From Sphingobacterium sp. CZ-2 (GTDB lineage: Bacteria; Bacteroidota; Bacteroidia; Sphingobacteriales; Sphingobacteriaceae): DNA of 64,000 bases. The stretch's first letter is position 1, and the number at the start of each line of letters is the position of its first letter. The stretch covers positions 2,976,001 through 3,040,000 of the forward strand of contig NZ_CP038159.1 of assembly GCF_004526235.1 (NCBI RefSeq). Direction: 5' to 3'. This document shows, piece after piece, positions 43,282-52,144 of this stretch. The notes beneath the pieces are model-generated. The model saw only the letters and a program-made list of their open reading frames with translations, was not told the DNA's origin and did not search any database. The translations under genes and the position numbers were made by a program.

Positions 43282-44088
43282 CTAACAATCAAAAACCATA
43301 TTCCCTTCAAATACATCATGTTGACCTGATAAGATCAACAGGTACCTTTCTTCTTCATAGTGTCGAGGACTTGAGATCAAAAAATCAGGTTCCTTGTCGC
43401 CATCAAAGTCTGCCATCAATTTTATTGCTGTAAAGGTGTCGTTATATTCTGATTGCTTGATCAGATTTCTGACGTATTTTCCATCTTTATATAAATTCAA
43501 ACTGTAATGCTCCGAACTGGTATCATCCACATCCCGGAAATATTTTCCATTCGCTTTCAATTCATACACATGTCCATTATAACTGAATTTAAAAGGGCTG
43601 TCTGGTTGAATAATCCTTTCATTAAAAGCTATGCTGTCCAACAATCCTGTTTTAAGTGATTTAAGGTCGACATAGGCTAAAACATTTTTATCAGGCTCAA
43701 TGGTTTCTGTGGGTAATCCTGAACAAGGTTCCTCAGCTTCTTCGGTAATCTTGTAGGCTACTTTGCCAATATGATAAGCACCTTTTTCCTTGTAAATGGC
43801 GAGCCAAGTAGCATTTAATATTTTGCTTATCCGATCATCATCATTTAAGAAACGGTAAGTCAATGGAAGTATCAGTTTCCCTTCCAAGATAGCTGCCTCG
43901 ACAGAAGTGCCCACTTGCATATCATCATCGGTTATCTCATCCGATGTATCGCTTAGCATTTCTATACTATCCTTTAATAAAGCGGAACTATCAACAACAA
44001 CTGTTTCCTCCACATTCCTTTTAAATGGATTGCATGCGGTCAAACCTATAAAACATACCAAATAAATAATTAGACAGCCATTCCTCAT
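43282..44088 (-). CDS. Unknown lipoprotein
   Basis: Lipoprotein of 268 residues (ATG 44088; an earlier ATG at 44106 would add six residues before the signal). The signal MRNGCLIIYLVCFIGLTAC ends at Cys19. The mature part has an acidic N-terminal stretch (VDSSALLKDSIEMLSDTSDEITDDD), then beta-rich segments (AILEGKLILPLTYRFL, TWLAIYKEKGAYHIGKVAYKI) and ends with KLMADFDGDKEPDFLISSPRHY, which resembles a calcium-binding FG-GAP-like DxDGDxxxD loop. I do not recognise a family. It is the last of the long minus-strand block. A hairpin with a T-run on the plus strand lies about 110 bases before the ATG. Confidence 0.75.
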   Translation of the reverse strand: MRNGCLIIYLVCFIGLTACNPFKRNVEETVVVDSSALLKDSIEMLSDTSDEITDDDMQVGTSVEAAILEGKLILPLTYRFLNDDDRISKILNATWLAIYKEKGAYHIGKVAYKITEEAEEPCSGLPTETIEPDKNVLAYVDLKSLKTGLLDSIAFNERIIQPDSPFKFSYNGHVYELKANGKYFRDVDDTSSEHYSLNLYKDGKYVRNLIKQSEYNDTFTAIKLMADFDGDKEPDFLISSPRHYEEERYLLILSGQHDVFEGNMVFDC

Positions 44089-44197
44089 ATCAAAACAAAA
44101 TTTCAATGGAAATTAACCAAAGGATTACATTAAACCTAAAAATAAAAAAAATAAAAAAGGGAATTAAAAGGGTAGGGTATGAAAGGTAATTCTTTTG

Positions 44198-44227
44198 AAA
44201 TGATCTTTGGGTAGATCATTTTTTTGA
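44198..44227. terminator. Terminator-like hairpin beside the small reading frame
   Basis: AAATGATCT (44198-44206), loop TTGGGT, AGATCATTT (44213-44221), with T-run on the plus strand. On the minus strand it sits about 16 bases after the stop of the 30-codon frame (44237), where the T-tract is weak. No plus-strand gene precedes it, so its use is uncertain. Confidence 0.4.
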
Positions 44228-44236
44228 TGGTGGATT

Positions 44237-44329
44237 TTAATCCTCTTCTAAATTAAAATCATCACCATCAAATAAAAACTCGCCAAATAGTGGCTCTTGT
44301 TCTGTTGTTAATACTTCATCTTTTATCAT
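44237..44329 (-). CDS. Candidate small acidic peptide gene, 30 residues
   Basis: Possible short gene on the minus strand: MIKDEVLTTEQEPLFGEFLF, then DGDDFNLEED, 30 residues, with 12 Asp/Glu and only one Lys. It lies 63 bases after the stop of the FAD/NAD(P)-binding protein gene and is followed by a hairpin, as if it were the last gene of that transcript. It has no signal peptide and no membrane helix. A random frame this long in AT-rich DNA is not rare, so composition, position and hairpin are the only support. It could be a leader-type peptide or noise. Confidence 0.35.
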   Translation of the reverse strand: MIKDEVLTTEQEPLFGEFLFDGDDFNLEED

Positions 44330-44392
44330 ATCATTTAATTTTTATCAAATGTAAAAGATGAACTTTATTGGAATATTATTCTAATGTTAATT

Positions 44393-46231
44393 TTATGTGA
44401 AATCCGAAAGGCTTAACTTGTTCATTAAAATAATACTTTCTTCTGCCCAGGTTTGTCCGAAATCATAGCGATTACGGTTTAAATCACTGTTGTATAAAAC
44501 GGGACCTTCGGTTGCAGGTCCGTACAAGTATAAGGGATAATCAGAATGTTTCCCTTTAACTTTTCCGTTTGTTTCCAAATTGATTTTACCATCATCATAT
44601 TCCCCATTTTTGAACACTGTAAAAATTCTCTTTTTGTAAAGGTTTGTAAAAAGCCTATTGTTTTCACATTTCAGGTTTTCTTTTGGCTTGGTGCTATCGA
44701 TCAGATAGGAAAAGAAATGTTGGTCTTTTTTTGATTTCAATAAGAAGCCCTGTTCTTGGATCTCGATTTCTGGAGTCTCGGAAAACAGAAAGGAAATATA
44801 TCCTTGCTTTAGTAGACAGAAGAATTTTTCGGATATTTCACGTGCAGGTCCTAAACTGATCTGGAAGATATAGTTCAACCAATAGTCATCTACATGTTTT
44901 TGTGCATAAGGGGTAAATCCCCCAAATTCATATAGTTTACAGATTTGCAAGAATCCCTCACGCATTGCTCCGGTTGCTGCACCCATGGTGCTGTTCAATT
45001 CTCCAGGTTGCATGGCGATTAGACAGAAGGTAGTCAGGTCCGCTATAAACTCATTATAATTTACATCCTTAGCGACATTTGAATAGGTAACAGGATCTAA
45101 TAAGGCATTGATCGAAAATCGAGTCCTTTCATCCTGTATTGCTATGAAATGCAATACCTCTTCGTGGCTAACCGTCTTCAGATGGTCCAGCATGGAATAA
45201 AATGCATGCTGAATCTCTTTTTTATAAAGAGGTAGAATATCCGTTGTAAAATCGATATTTCCTTTTTTTGCCTTCAATTCCTCTACCCAGGCGTCGGTCA
45301 TATAGAGCAGTTCATATTTATGGTCCGACCAATAGGTATTTCTTGGTAAGGTAGGGAGATTTGTTCTGGAAAATGGATATATTTTTGGTTCCAATCCCGT
45401 GGGAATGTATTGGAATTCCTGATCGTTCTTATAGAACACGCCTCCTCTGCCTTCAGTCAAATGTAGGATGGTATCCATAAAGTTGATGCCAGACCCTTTA
45501 ATGACGACTTCGGAATTTGCTGGGATCCTATCCAAATGCTCCAAAGAATGCACTGATTCGATAAAGCGATCCAGGGATTGATCACTATCCTTGATGAATT
45601 TTAAGAGGTTATTTTTATTGCTGTGGCCGATGCTAATTAACGTACTTTGGTATGGAAAGATTAATTTCTTATCCTCATTATATAGATAAGCTGTCTTTCC
45701 TTGGATTTCCAGATCGCAAATTTCTTCCTGGATTAAACTCAGTTCGATTTGATCACCTATTCCTGCAATAGTTTTTAAGACACAATCCATCAGGTAAAGA
45801 CCAAATAGTTCCCTACTGCAGTGATCAGATTTTAGGGGTTCCTGTTCAATTGTTCTATTTTCCCTTATCCATTCCAATAGGGTTAACGATTCAGATGAAA
45901 TAGTATCCCGATCTGTTTTCCATGCTGAAAGGTCTGCGATACATTCGTGTACCAAAAGATAGTTTGGGGTAGTAGGATTGTATTGTTGCCCCGCCCCAAA
46001 ATTCTTGTTTTTATTATACCAATGTATATGGAATTTCCGATTGCCTATGGCTTCTTTGCTTAGGGAAAGTAAGCTTTCTAACGCATAAAAACCAAATGGT
46101 CCTCCGCCAATTATAGCGATATAGTCAGTATGCTCCTCAAATTTTATCTGATTATTTGTTTTTATTAAAGGGTTAATCCGGTCGTCAATTGTCCTAGCCT
46201 CCTGCAGTAAATGCATCGAATTCCATATCAT
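44393..46231 (-). CDS. FAD/NAD(P)-binding protein, unknown function
   Basis: Putative flavoprotein of 612 residues with an N-terminal dinucleotide fold: IAIIGGGPFGFYALESLL at about 37-54, then FGAGQQYNPTTPNYLLVHECIADLSAW at about 75-100. This resembles the FAD_NAD_binding_9 family (PF13454). Other family-like segments are LISIGHSNKNN, KGSGINFMDTILHLTEGRGGVFY (about 234-256) and LYGPATEGPVLYNSDLNRNRYDFGQTWAEE at the end. No transmembrane segment or disulfide active site is seen. The gene stands alone but is followed by a possible 30-residue peptide frame. It is likely an oxidoreductase or monooxygenase relative; no substrate can be proposed. Confidence 0.75.
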   Translation of the reverse strand: MIWNSMHLLQEARTIDDRINPLIKTNNQIKFEEHTDYIAIIGGGPFGFYALESLLSLSKEAIGNRKFHIHWYNKNKNFGAGQQYNPTTPNYLLVHECIADLSAWKTDRDTISSESLTLLEWIRENRTIEQEPLKSDHCSRELFGLYLMDCVLKTIAGIGDQIELSLIQEEICDLEIQGKTAYLYNEDKKLIFPYQSTLISIGHSNKNNLLKFIKDSDQSLDRFIESVHSLEHLDRIPANSEVVIKGSGINFMDTILHLTEGRGGVFYKNDQEFQYIPTGLEPKIYPFSRTNLPTLPRNTYWSDHKYELLYMTDAWVEELKAKKGNIDFTTDILPLYKKEIQHAFYSMLDHLKTVSHEEVLHFIAIQDERTRFSINALLDPVTYSNVAKDVNYNEFIADLTTFCLIAMQPGELNSTMGAATGAMREGFLQICKLYEFGGFTPYAQKHVDDYWLNYIFQISLGPAREISEKFFCLLKQGYISFLFSETPEIEIQEQGFLLKSKKDQHFFSYLIDSTKPKENLKCENNRLFTNLYKKRIFTVFKNGEYDDGKINLETNGKVKGKHSDYPLYLYGPATEGPVLYNSDLNRNRYDFGQTWAEESIILMNKLSLSDFT

Positions 46232-46553
46232 ATTTCCTTGTTTTTACCTGCCTAGCGATAATACCTATTTTTTCATTTTTTATGTATTTGATGGCAAATT
46301 ACAATGGATTATTATCACAGATGAAACTTAATAGCATTAACATAGAATTATATTCTTTAAAAAATTAAAATAACTCAATTCGTTAATATTATTTCGTTCA
46401 TCAGGATTTAGCCCAATATTTTTTATAATTTGGAAGTCTTGTAAATCAGCTATTTGAAAAATATTTTAGAAGAATATGCTAATTTTCGATAAATACGCAA
46501 TGAAAGTAATTGAGGGAAATAAGTTTAATTATCAAAATATTAATTAAAAACTG
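46232..46553. other. 322-bp AT-rich intergenic region
   Basis: Lies between the FAD-protein gene and the luciferase-like gene, both on the minus strand. A 28-codon plus-strand frame at 46282-46368 exists but has no supporting feature. I see no RNA fold, repeat or clear promoter box here. Confidence 0.5.
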
Positions 46554-47576
46554 TTAAAATTGGTTCGATTGATTGGAGGATTCCAACCTTCCAAAAGACT
46601 TCCTAATAATATCAAAAGCCCTTAACCTTTTTTCATCATCATAAATATAGTTTGTGGTCATAATCTCATCTGCATTTACCCTTTCGATCAACCCTTTCAA
46701 CTGCTCCGCAATCTCTTCTTCATTTCCAATAATCGTACTGGAAACCATGGAATTAACTGCATTTTCGATCTCCGGAATTCCTTCGTAGATTAAGCGTTCG
46801 GTAGGAGGGGACAAGGGTCTGCGGTGATTGGTGACAATTCCTGCAAATAGATTGAACAGACTGCTTGCTAATAACCTAGCTTCTTCATTCGTCTCTCCGG
46901 CAATAATATTCACACAGACCATAAAATACGGTTCTTTTAACTGGGCAGAAGGTTTGAAATGTTCTCGATAGATCATGGCTGCCCTTTCCAACATCGCAGG
47001 GGCAAAATGCGCAGCAAAAGCATAGGGAAGGCCAAGTTCAGCAGCGAGGTAAGCACTGTCTGTACTGGAGCCCAGTATCCAGATTGGAATATCCAATCCT
47101 TCCCCCGGAAAAGCACGCACCTTGGCATGTACATTCTCGGCACTGAAATATTGTTGCAGGGCCATCACATCATCCTTGAAATAAAAGGCGGTGTTCATGT
47201 TATTGCGCCTTAAAGCCATGGCGGTCAATTGATCTGTTCCTGGCGCGCGGCCAAGACCCAAATCGATACGTCCTGGATAAATAGATTCCAAGGTTCCGAA
47301 TTGTTCGGCAATGACCAAGGGTGCATGATTAGGTAGCATGACTCCTCCGGATCCTACTCGTATATTTTTGGTACTACCCGCGATATGGCCAATCAACACC
47401 GAAGTCGCCGAGCTCGCAATGTGCTCCATATTATGGTGCTCCGCCAACCACATGCGCGTATAACCTCTTTCATCTATATATTCAGCTCCTTTCTTTGCTC
47501 TTTCAATCGCATCGGAAGCAGTTTTGTTCTTACATAAACTCGCTAATTCTAAAACAGAATATTTGATATTTTTCAT
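46554..47576 (-). CDS. Luciferase-like (LLM class) flavin-dependent oxidoreductase
   Basis: Cytosolic flavin-dependent enzyme of 340 residues of the bacterial luciferase-like family (FMN and probably NAD(P)H). It has the TIM-barrel outline with IKYSVLELASLCKN, MWLAEHHNMEHIASSATSVLIGHIAGSTKNIRVGSGGVMLPNH (about 45-85), IDLGLGRAPGTDQ, PIWILGSSTDSAYLAAELGLPYAFAAHF, and ADEIMTTNYIYDDEKRLRAF. This is the subgroup with MsnO8-like proteins. The ATG at 47576 is preferred; earlier codons (47600) add a hydrophobic run without homology. A TATCTTTA box lies five bases before it. The substrate is not known; the gene is not joined to its neighbours. Confidence 0.85.
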   Translation of the reverse strand: MKNIKYSVLELASLCKNKTASDAIERAKKGAEYIDERGYTRMWLAEHHNMEHIASSATSVLIGHIAGSTKNIRVGSGGVMLPNHAPLVIAEQFGTLESIYPGRIDLGLGRAPGTDQLTAMALRRNNMNTAFYFKDDVMALQQYFSAENVHAKVRAFPGEGLDIPIWILGSSTDSAYLAAELGLPYAFAAHFAPAMLERAAMIYREHFKPSAQLKEPYFMVCVNIIAGETNEEARLLASSLFNLFAGIVTNHRRPLSPPTERLIYEGIPEIENAVNSMVSSTIIGNEEEIAEQLKGLIERVNADEIMTTNYIYDDEKRLRAFDIIRKSFGRLESSNQSNQF

Positions 47577-47649
47577 AGGCATAAAGATAATCATTAGCAA
47601 GGCCTAGATTTGTAATCCCAATGTATGGAATTATAGGAATAAAGTCAAT

Positions 47650-48834
47650 TTAAGCCAGTTTTTTGCAGGCAATGATGATCAATTGATTGTTGATATCCGT
47701 AGTAAAGAATAGGTAGGTAGAGCCGCCATCCTTGATCTTAAATTTCTTCTTGATCACCTCCACCTTATCCGGAAAATTTCGAATGGCAATATTGGCCTGT
47801 GGCCAAGGGTTTTCCTTCTTCAAGCTGGAATACGGCCGAACATCCAAAATCTCAAAAATCCTTCCTGGGAAATTAACCTGTAGTTGATCAGAGGTGTAGA
47901 TATGGGCATGCTGATGGATCTTGCCCAAGCCAAAGTATTTACCGATGGATTTGAAAGCGCCAGCTTTACTGATAGAAACATCCGGATCATATAGGTATTT
48001 CTGGGGCAACAGAAAGCGACTAATGATCGCCCGCTCTTCCTCGTAAGTGAATTCAAAGGTCTGTAGTTGATCCTGAAATAAACGAATGGATCGAATGGTA
48101 CATTCCCCTTCATAGCCACGCTCCTGAATGAACAGTAATTCCTTACAATCATTGTCCAGCGAGATCACATAAACAAATCGAACATGCTTTAAACTTGATA
48201 AGGCTGTAGAAATGTCCAGGAGGGGGGATAACTTACTGATCACATACCGGCTTTTGCGAAGAAAAAGCGTTTGGTTGGCAACTATATTTGGTTCACAGTC
48301 TTCCAACAGGAAAACCTTCCCCTGATTTACCCTCCGCGAAGGATCTACATAGATATAGTCAAAGGCATCATCTTCCGCATCTTCCAAAAAGGCAATTCCA
48401 TCGGTCGCTATGCATTTAAGGTTGTTCACCCTCAGGATCCGGGCATTGTAGGCAACTATTTCAGACAGTTTTTCATTGAGTTCACAATGGATAACTTCCT
48501 CCGCTTCCTGGGCGAGATAACAACTATCCACACTGAATCCACCTGTCAGATCGATCACTCGAGATCCTTTGGCAATTAAGGTCTGTTTGATTAATGCAGT
48601 ATGTTCGGAAGAACATTGTTCCAGGTTTATTTTATCCGGATAATAGATGCCCTCACTATAAGCCCAAGTAGGCAATTTCTTGACGCTTCGTTGCCAACCG
48701 TCAATCTGTGAGGCCAATTCTGCCGAACTAACATTTTGAAAGGGACTTTTTTTCAAAGCAATTTCCGAGGGACTTTTTTCCCGGTTTGCCTTAATGAATT
48801 GTTGTACTTCCTTATCTAAAATGTTTCTATTCAT
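47650..48834 (-). CDS. Class I SAM-dependent methyltransferase with THUMP-like domain
   Basis: Methyltransferase of 394 residues. The SAM-binding core spans about 85-230: VIDLTGGFSVDSCYLAQEAEEVIHCELNE and DAFDYIYVDPSRR (motif IV-like DPSRR). The C-terminal part (about 280-390), with FPGRIFEILDVRPYSSLKKENPWPQANIAIRNFP, matches the THUMP-like domain of this group. Such proteins resemble 23S rRNA or tRNA base methyltransferases, but no substrate has been set. Its start overlaps the aspartate kinase stop by eight bases, and it is last in the operon yggS-GNAT-DUF3298-lysC-this gene. Confidence 0.8.
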   Translation of the reverse strand: MNRNILDKEVQQFIKANREKSPSEIALKKSPFQNVSSAELASQIDGWQRSVKKLPTWAYSEGIYYPDKINLEQCSSEHTALIKQTLIAKGSRVIDLTGGFSVDSCYLAQEAEEVIHCELNEKLSEIVAYNARILRVNNLKCIATDGIAFLEDAEDDAFDYIYVDPSRRVNQGKVFLLEDCEPNIVANQTLFLRKSRYVISKLSPLLDISTALSSLKHVRFVYVISLDNDCKELLFIQERGYEGECTIRSIRLFQDQLQTFEFTYEEERAIISRFLLPQKYLYDPDVSISKAGAFKSIGKYFGLGKIHQHAHIYTSDQLQVNFPGRIFEILDVRPYSSLKKENPWPQANIAIRNFPDKVEVIKKKFKIKDGGSTYLFFTTDINNQLIIIACKKLA

Positions 48835-50095
48835 CTTTCTTCTTCACCAGTATCTGGCAGGTATAACTATCCTTAAGTTCGCGAATAATTTCCTTATTTA
48901 CCAATACCCGGTCAATAGTTTCTTGATTATAATAACGAATGGTGATCAATTCCAGTCCTTGTTCTTTGGAAACCTTATAGCGTTTTTCCAATTGTTGAAG
49001 TAGATTCATCACATTTTCACCTGTATCATCCACACTCACCGAAAAACTGATCGCAGAGTTGTGCATCATGTTGATCTTGATCCGGTGTTTATGGAACAGA
49101 TCGAAGATATGGCTCAGGTTGTCCTCTACAATAAAAGAGAAATCCCGAGGTTGGATATTGATGAAAACCTGATTGACCTTGAAAATAAAGGAAGGAACAG
49201 GTAAGGTCTGATTCGTTGTTTTTATTTGAGTACCAGGGGCTTCAGGGTTTAAGAATGACCTTACATTCAAGGTGATCTTCTTATTCTGTAGCGGTTTGAT
49301 GGTCTTCGGATGGATGACCGTCGCACCGTAATAGGTCAGTTCGATGGCATCGGTATAGGATAATTCAGGGATCAGTTCTGTGCGTTCAAACCATTTTGGA
49401 TCCGCGTTCAATACACCCGGTACATCTTTCCAGATGGTAATATTTTCTGCATTCAAACTAGCTGCAAAAATTGCCGCAGAATAATCCGAACCTTCACGAC
49501 CTAAAGTCGTCGTGAAATTTTCAGAAGTTGATCCTATAAACCCTTGTGTAACAATGACCTGCTCATCTAATATAAACGGAAGATCCCGACGGATTTTTTC
49601 CTCCGTCTTTTCCCAATCCACTTTGCCTTCCTGATAGGTATTGTCTGTTAGGATATAATCGCGGGCATCGATCCATTGGATCGGCACACCTACATGTTTT
49701 CCATAGGCAGCTACTATTTTGGTAGATAGTAATTCGCCAATGGAAACGATCTGGTCAAACAGATAGTCGAATTCATCTTGAGGCTCTTCCTCCAAAATCC
49801 ATTCCACCTCTACAAAGGTATTGGCGATGTCATCATAGACCGGATGGGTTCTGGATTCAAACAGTTCATCCAATATCTGGAAGTGTTCCTGCTTCAGTTG
49901 TTCCAATAAACCAAAATAGTCTCCTTCCTGCTTAACGTAATTCGTCGTGATTTTTGCCAGCTTATCTGTCGTTTTCCCAATAGCGGATACCACTACCAAT
50001 AATTCGGAATTTCTATATTTCTCAACGATTGAAACGACATTTTTGATGTTCTCTGCACTCTTTACTGATGCACCACCAAATTTAAATACCTGCAT
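48827..50095 (-). CDS. lysC: Aspartate kinase
   Basis: Cytosolic kinase of 422 residues that phosphorylates aspartate, the first step to lysine, threonine, methionine and diaminopimelate for the cell wall. Visible: the N-terminal amino-acid-kinase motif FKFGGASVKS at 4-13, TTLGREGSDYSAAIFAA (about 195-211), ELTYYGATVIHPKTIKPL and two C-terminal ACT-type regulatory segments (about 300-420), with FIVEDNLSHIFDLFHKHRIKINMMHNSAISFSVSVDD. It is monofunctional, with no homoserine dehydrogenase half. The ACT domains imply feedback control, likely by lysine, though the ligand is not certain. It sits between a lipoprotein gene and a methyltransferase in a tight operon. Confidence 0.92.
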   Translation of the reverse strand: MQVFKFGGASVKSAENIKNVVSIVEKYRNSELLVVVSAIGKTTDKLAKITTNYVKQEGDYFGLLEQLKQEHFQILDELFESRTHPVYDDIANTFVEVEWILEEEPQDEFDYLFDQIVSIGELLSTKIVAAYGKHVGVPIQWIDARDYILTDNTYQEGKVDWEKTEEKIRRDLPFILDEQVIVTQGFIGSTSENFTTTLGREGSDYSAAIFAASLNAENITIWKDVPGVLNADPKWFERTELIPELSYTDAIELTYYGATVIHPKTIKPLQNKKITLNVRSFLNPEAPGTQIKTTNQTLPVPSFIFKVNQVFINIQPRDFSFIVEDNLSHIFDLFHKHRIKINMMHNSAISFSVSVDDTGENVMNLLQQLEKRYKVSKEQGLELITIRYYNQETIDRVLVNKEIIRELKDSYTCQILVKKKDE

Positions 50096-50103
50096 TTATG
50101 CTA

Positions 50104-50949
50104 TTAAATTGAATGAAAATATGCTTTTAAATTATCAATGTACAATTTCCCTTTCTGCGTGAGCAGATCATCGACTTGTGCATAAGGGATAACTATACTG
50201 GTTGTACCTTCGGCATAAGGTTTTATCTCATAAGGATTGTAATGGAATAGAAAACCATCTTTTGTGATCCCATAGTTGGCAGCTAACGAAAAATTGCCAT
50301 TTTCGAAGAAATAGCCATTCGCTAAACTGCTCGTATCGGAGAGCCCTTCTTTAGTCCGAAAAATATTTTCTGCAATTTTAGTAAATTCTTTCATCTTATT
50401 ATCAGAAATGAATGCATTTAGCTCCAATTTTCTGTTGTTTTCGATATCAAAAACAGATAAATTCTCAAAAAAGTTGCCATGTGCACCTCCTGAGTATTCA
50501 TATGTTCCGTTTTTTATGCAGATAAGCCTTGGTGTATTGAGGATCAGTCCAACCTTAGTGCTCTTGGTCCAGGCAATCGGATAATTCAGGTTATTCTCCT
50601 CTACAAAATTTCCATAACCTTCGATAAAATTATTGACATAGGTTTTGATATCCGGTTCTCCTTCGAGTAAAATGGTCTGATCGACCAATTGGTTCAGACT
50701 GCTATCCTCGAATTTTGGATAGATGACCTCGGCATAGCTCGTGTCCATCTGGTCCTCATGGGAGGCAATATAGGGACTGAGGATCCGTAAGCTATCCATG
50801 CTATATGAAAGGGTATCCTTTGCCACAGCCGTATTTCCATTGGAAGTCAATGGATTTTCCTTCTGGTTGTTCTGACAGGCAAATACGCCCACTATTCCTA
50901 AAACCAAAAATCCTGATTGATATACCCGTTTAAAAATTGATATTAACAT
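50104..50949 (-). CDS. RsiV-like lipoprotein (DUF3298/DUF4163)
   Basis: Lipoprotein of 281 residues (ATG 50949). The signal ends in VGVFAC (Cys25). The mature protein holds the DUF4163 and DUF3298 pair: AEVIYPKFEDSSLNQLVDQTIL with the ITYKI-like core, YSGGAHGNFFENLSVFDIEN (the GGAHG motif, about 164-170), and YFFENGNFSLAANYGITKDGFLFHYNPYEIKPYAEGTTSIVIPY. RsiV anti-sigma factors of Bacillus bind lysozyme with this type of domain; no cytosolic part or sigma gene is present here, so the role is unknown. The C-terminus of the GNAT gene overlaps its start by 20 bases. Confidence 0.82.
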   Translation of the reverse strand: MLISIFKRVYQSGFLVLGIVGVFACQNNQKENPLTSNGNTAVAKDTLSYSMDSLRILSPYIASHEDQMDTSYAEVIYPKFEDSSLNQLVDQTILLEGEPDIKTYVNNFIEGYGNFVEENNLNYPIAWTKSTKVGLILNTPRLICIKNGTYEYSGGAHGNFFENLSVFDIENNRKLELNAFISDNKMKEFTKIAENIFRTKEGLSDTSSLANGYFFENGNFSLAANYGITKDGFLFHYNPYEIKPYAEGTTSIVIPYAQVDDLLTQKGKLYIDNLKAYFHSI

Positions 50950-51379
50950 TGACCCACCCCTCATCAAAATTGCTGTTATATTTTTTATAAAAGTTTATTG
51001 CCGGCTCATTCCAATCCAAAACCTGCCACATCATGCCGCTAAATCCAGCTTCTTTGGCGTATTTGATCGTATGGTCCATCAATAATTTTCCTAATCCTTT
51101 CCCACGCATCTCTTCGGTAACAATAATGTCCTCCAGATACAATCTCCTGCCTTTCCAAGTCGAATAGCGGATATAATAGAGTGAAATCCCTACAATTATT
51201 CCTTCGTGCTCCGCTACAAAAGCCCACCATACTGGGTGCTCGCCAAAACCGGCCTCTTCAAACTCCGCCATACTAACCGTTACCTCCTCCGGAGCCTTCT
51301 CGTATAAGGCCAATTCCCTAACCAGTTCCATCAATCGCGGACAATCCGCTTTGACAGCTCTTCGAATATTGAACTCCAT
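50930..51379 (-). CDS. GNAT-family N-acetyltransferase (diamine acetyltransferase-like)
   Basis: Acetyl-CoA-dependent enzyme of 149 residues. The GNAT core is clear: AVKADCPRLMELVRELALYEKAPEEVT at the N-terminus, GISLYYIRYSTWKGRRLYLEDIIVTEEMRGKGLGKLLM (acetyl-CoA loop RGKGLG, about 95-100), and WQVLDWNEPAINFYKKYN at the end. This resembles the spermidine/thialysine acetyltransferase branch (SAT1/SAT2-like), which modifies small amines. No substrate can be fixed. Its start shares one base with the yggS stop and its end overlaps the lipoprotein gene, so it is translationally coupled on both sides. Confidence 0.88.
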   Translation of the reverse strand: MEFNIRRAVKADCPRLMELVRELALYEKAPEEVTVSMAEFEEAGFGEHPVWWAFVAEHEGIIVGISLYYIRYSTWKGRRLYLEDIIVTEEMRGKGLGKLLMDHTIKYAKEAGFSGMMWQVLDWNEPAINFYKKYNSNFDEGWVNVNINF

Positions 51380-52068
51380 TAGTTGGCTTTATAATGTTTG
51401 ATAACTCGTTTTCCGAAAATCGTGCTGCCCAATCTCACCATATTAGCGCCCTGTTCAATCGCAATCTTATAGTCGGAGGACATGCCCATCGATAAAATAT
51501 CGAAACTTACTTCCTTTCGGAAATAGGTGGTCTTGATACCATCAAAGAAAATTTTCAATTCGTAGAACTCTTCTTTGATGATCTTTTCATTTTCCGTATT
51601 TGTTGCAATCCCCATCAATCCGCGAATACGGATATTCTTGAACTCCTGAAACTCCTCGCTGCGTAACAGTTCGATCAATTCAGCATGGTCCAATCCGAAC
51701 TTCGTATCCTCATCTGCAATGAAAACCTGCAATAAGCAATCAATAACCCGATTGTTTTTTAAGGCTTGCTTATTTATTTCCGCAAGTACCTTCAGGGAAT
51801 CCACGGAGTGGATCAAAGAGACAAAAGGGGCAATGTATTTGACCTTATTGGTCTGTAGATGCCCAACCAGATGCCATTCAATATCCTTTGGCAGTTCTTC
51901 ATACTTAGCGAGCATTTCCTGTACCTGGTTTTCACCAAATAATCGTTGCCCGGCTTCATAGGCCTCTAAGATGTCCTCATTTGGCTTGGTCTTGGAAATA
52001 GCCACCAATTGAACGCCAATAGGTTGTAGTTCTTGTTGTAATTCCGAAATATTGCTTGCTATGCTCAT
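51379..52068 (-). CDS. YggS-family PLP homeostasis protein
   Basis: Cytosolic pyridoxal-phosphate-binding protein of 229 residues, a single TIM-barrel of the YggS/PROSC (PLPBP) group. The PLP lysine lies in VAISKTKPNEDIL (about Lys26), FGENQVQEMLAKYEELP (43-59), WHLVGHLQTNKVKYI (64-78), GLMGIATN, and the end SMGMSSDYKIAIEQGANMVRLGSTIFG. These are hallmarks of the family, which buffers free PLP and is not a racemase. It heads the operon with GNAT, DUF3298 lipoprotein, lysC and methyltransferase; none of those is PLP-dependent. It is divergent from the DUF4296 gene. Confidence 0.95.
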   Translation of the reverse strand: MSIASNISELQQELQPIGVQLVAISKTKPNEDILEAYEAGQRLFGENQVQEMLAKYEELPKDIEWHLVGHLQTNKVKYIAPFVSLIHSVDSLKVLAEINKQALKNNRVIDCLLQVFIADEDTKFGLDHAELIELLRSEEFQEFKNIRIRGLMGIATNTENEKIIKEEFYELKIFFDGIKTTYFRKEVSFDILSMGMSSDYKIAIEQGANMVRLGSTIFGKRVIKHYKAN

Positions 52069-52122
52069 AAGTAAATTCGATCCTTCCTAACTAATTAAGA
52101 AAGCTATTTCGTAGCTTTTCTG

Positions 52123-52130
52123 TATTTTTG
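52123..52130 (+). promoter_or_regulatory. -7 promoter box (TATTTTTG) upstream of the DUF4296 gene
   Basis: TAnnTTTG match 14 bases before the ATG at 52145, in the divergent space to yggS. It would serve the DUF4296-mutS2 pair. Confidence 0.45.
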
Positions 52131-52144
52131 TTCAAATTTACAAA

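Noticed and set aside
46282..46368. 28-codon plus-strand frame between the FAD and luciferase-like genes
   Set aside because: No promoter box, no composition bias and no context; it is what chance gives in AT-rich DNA.
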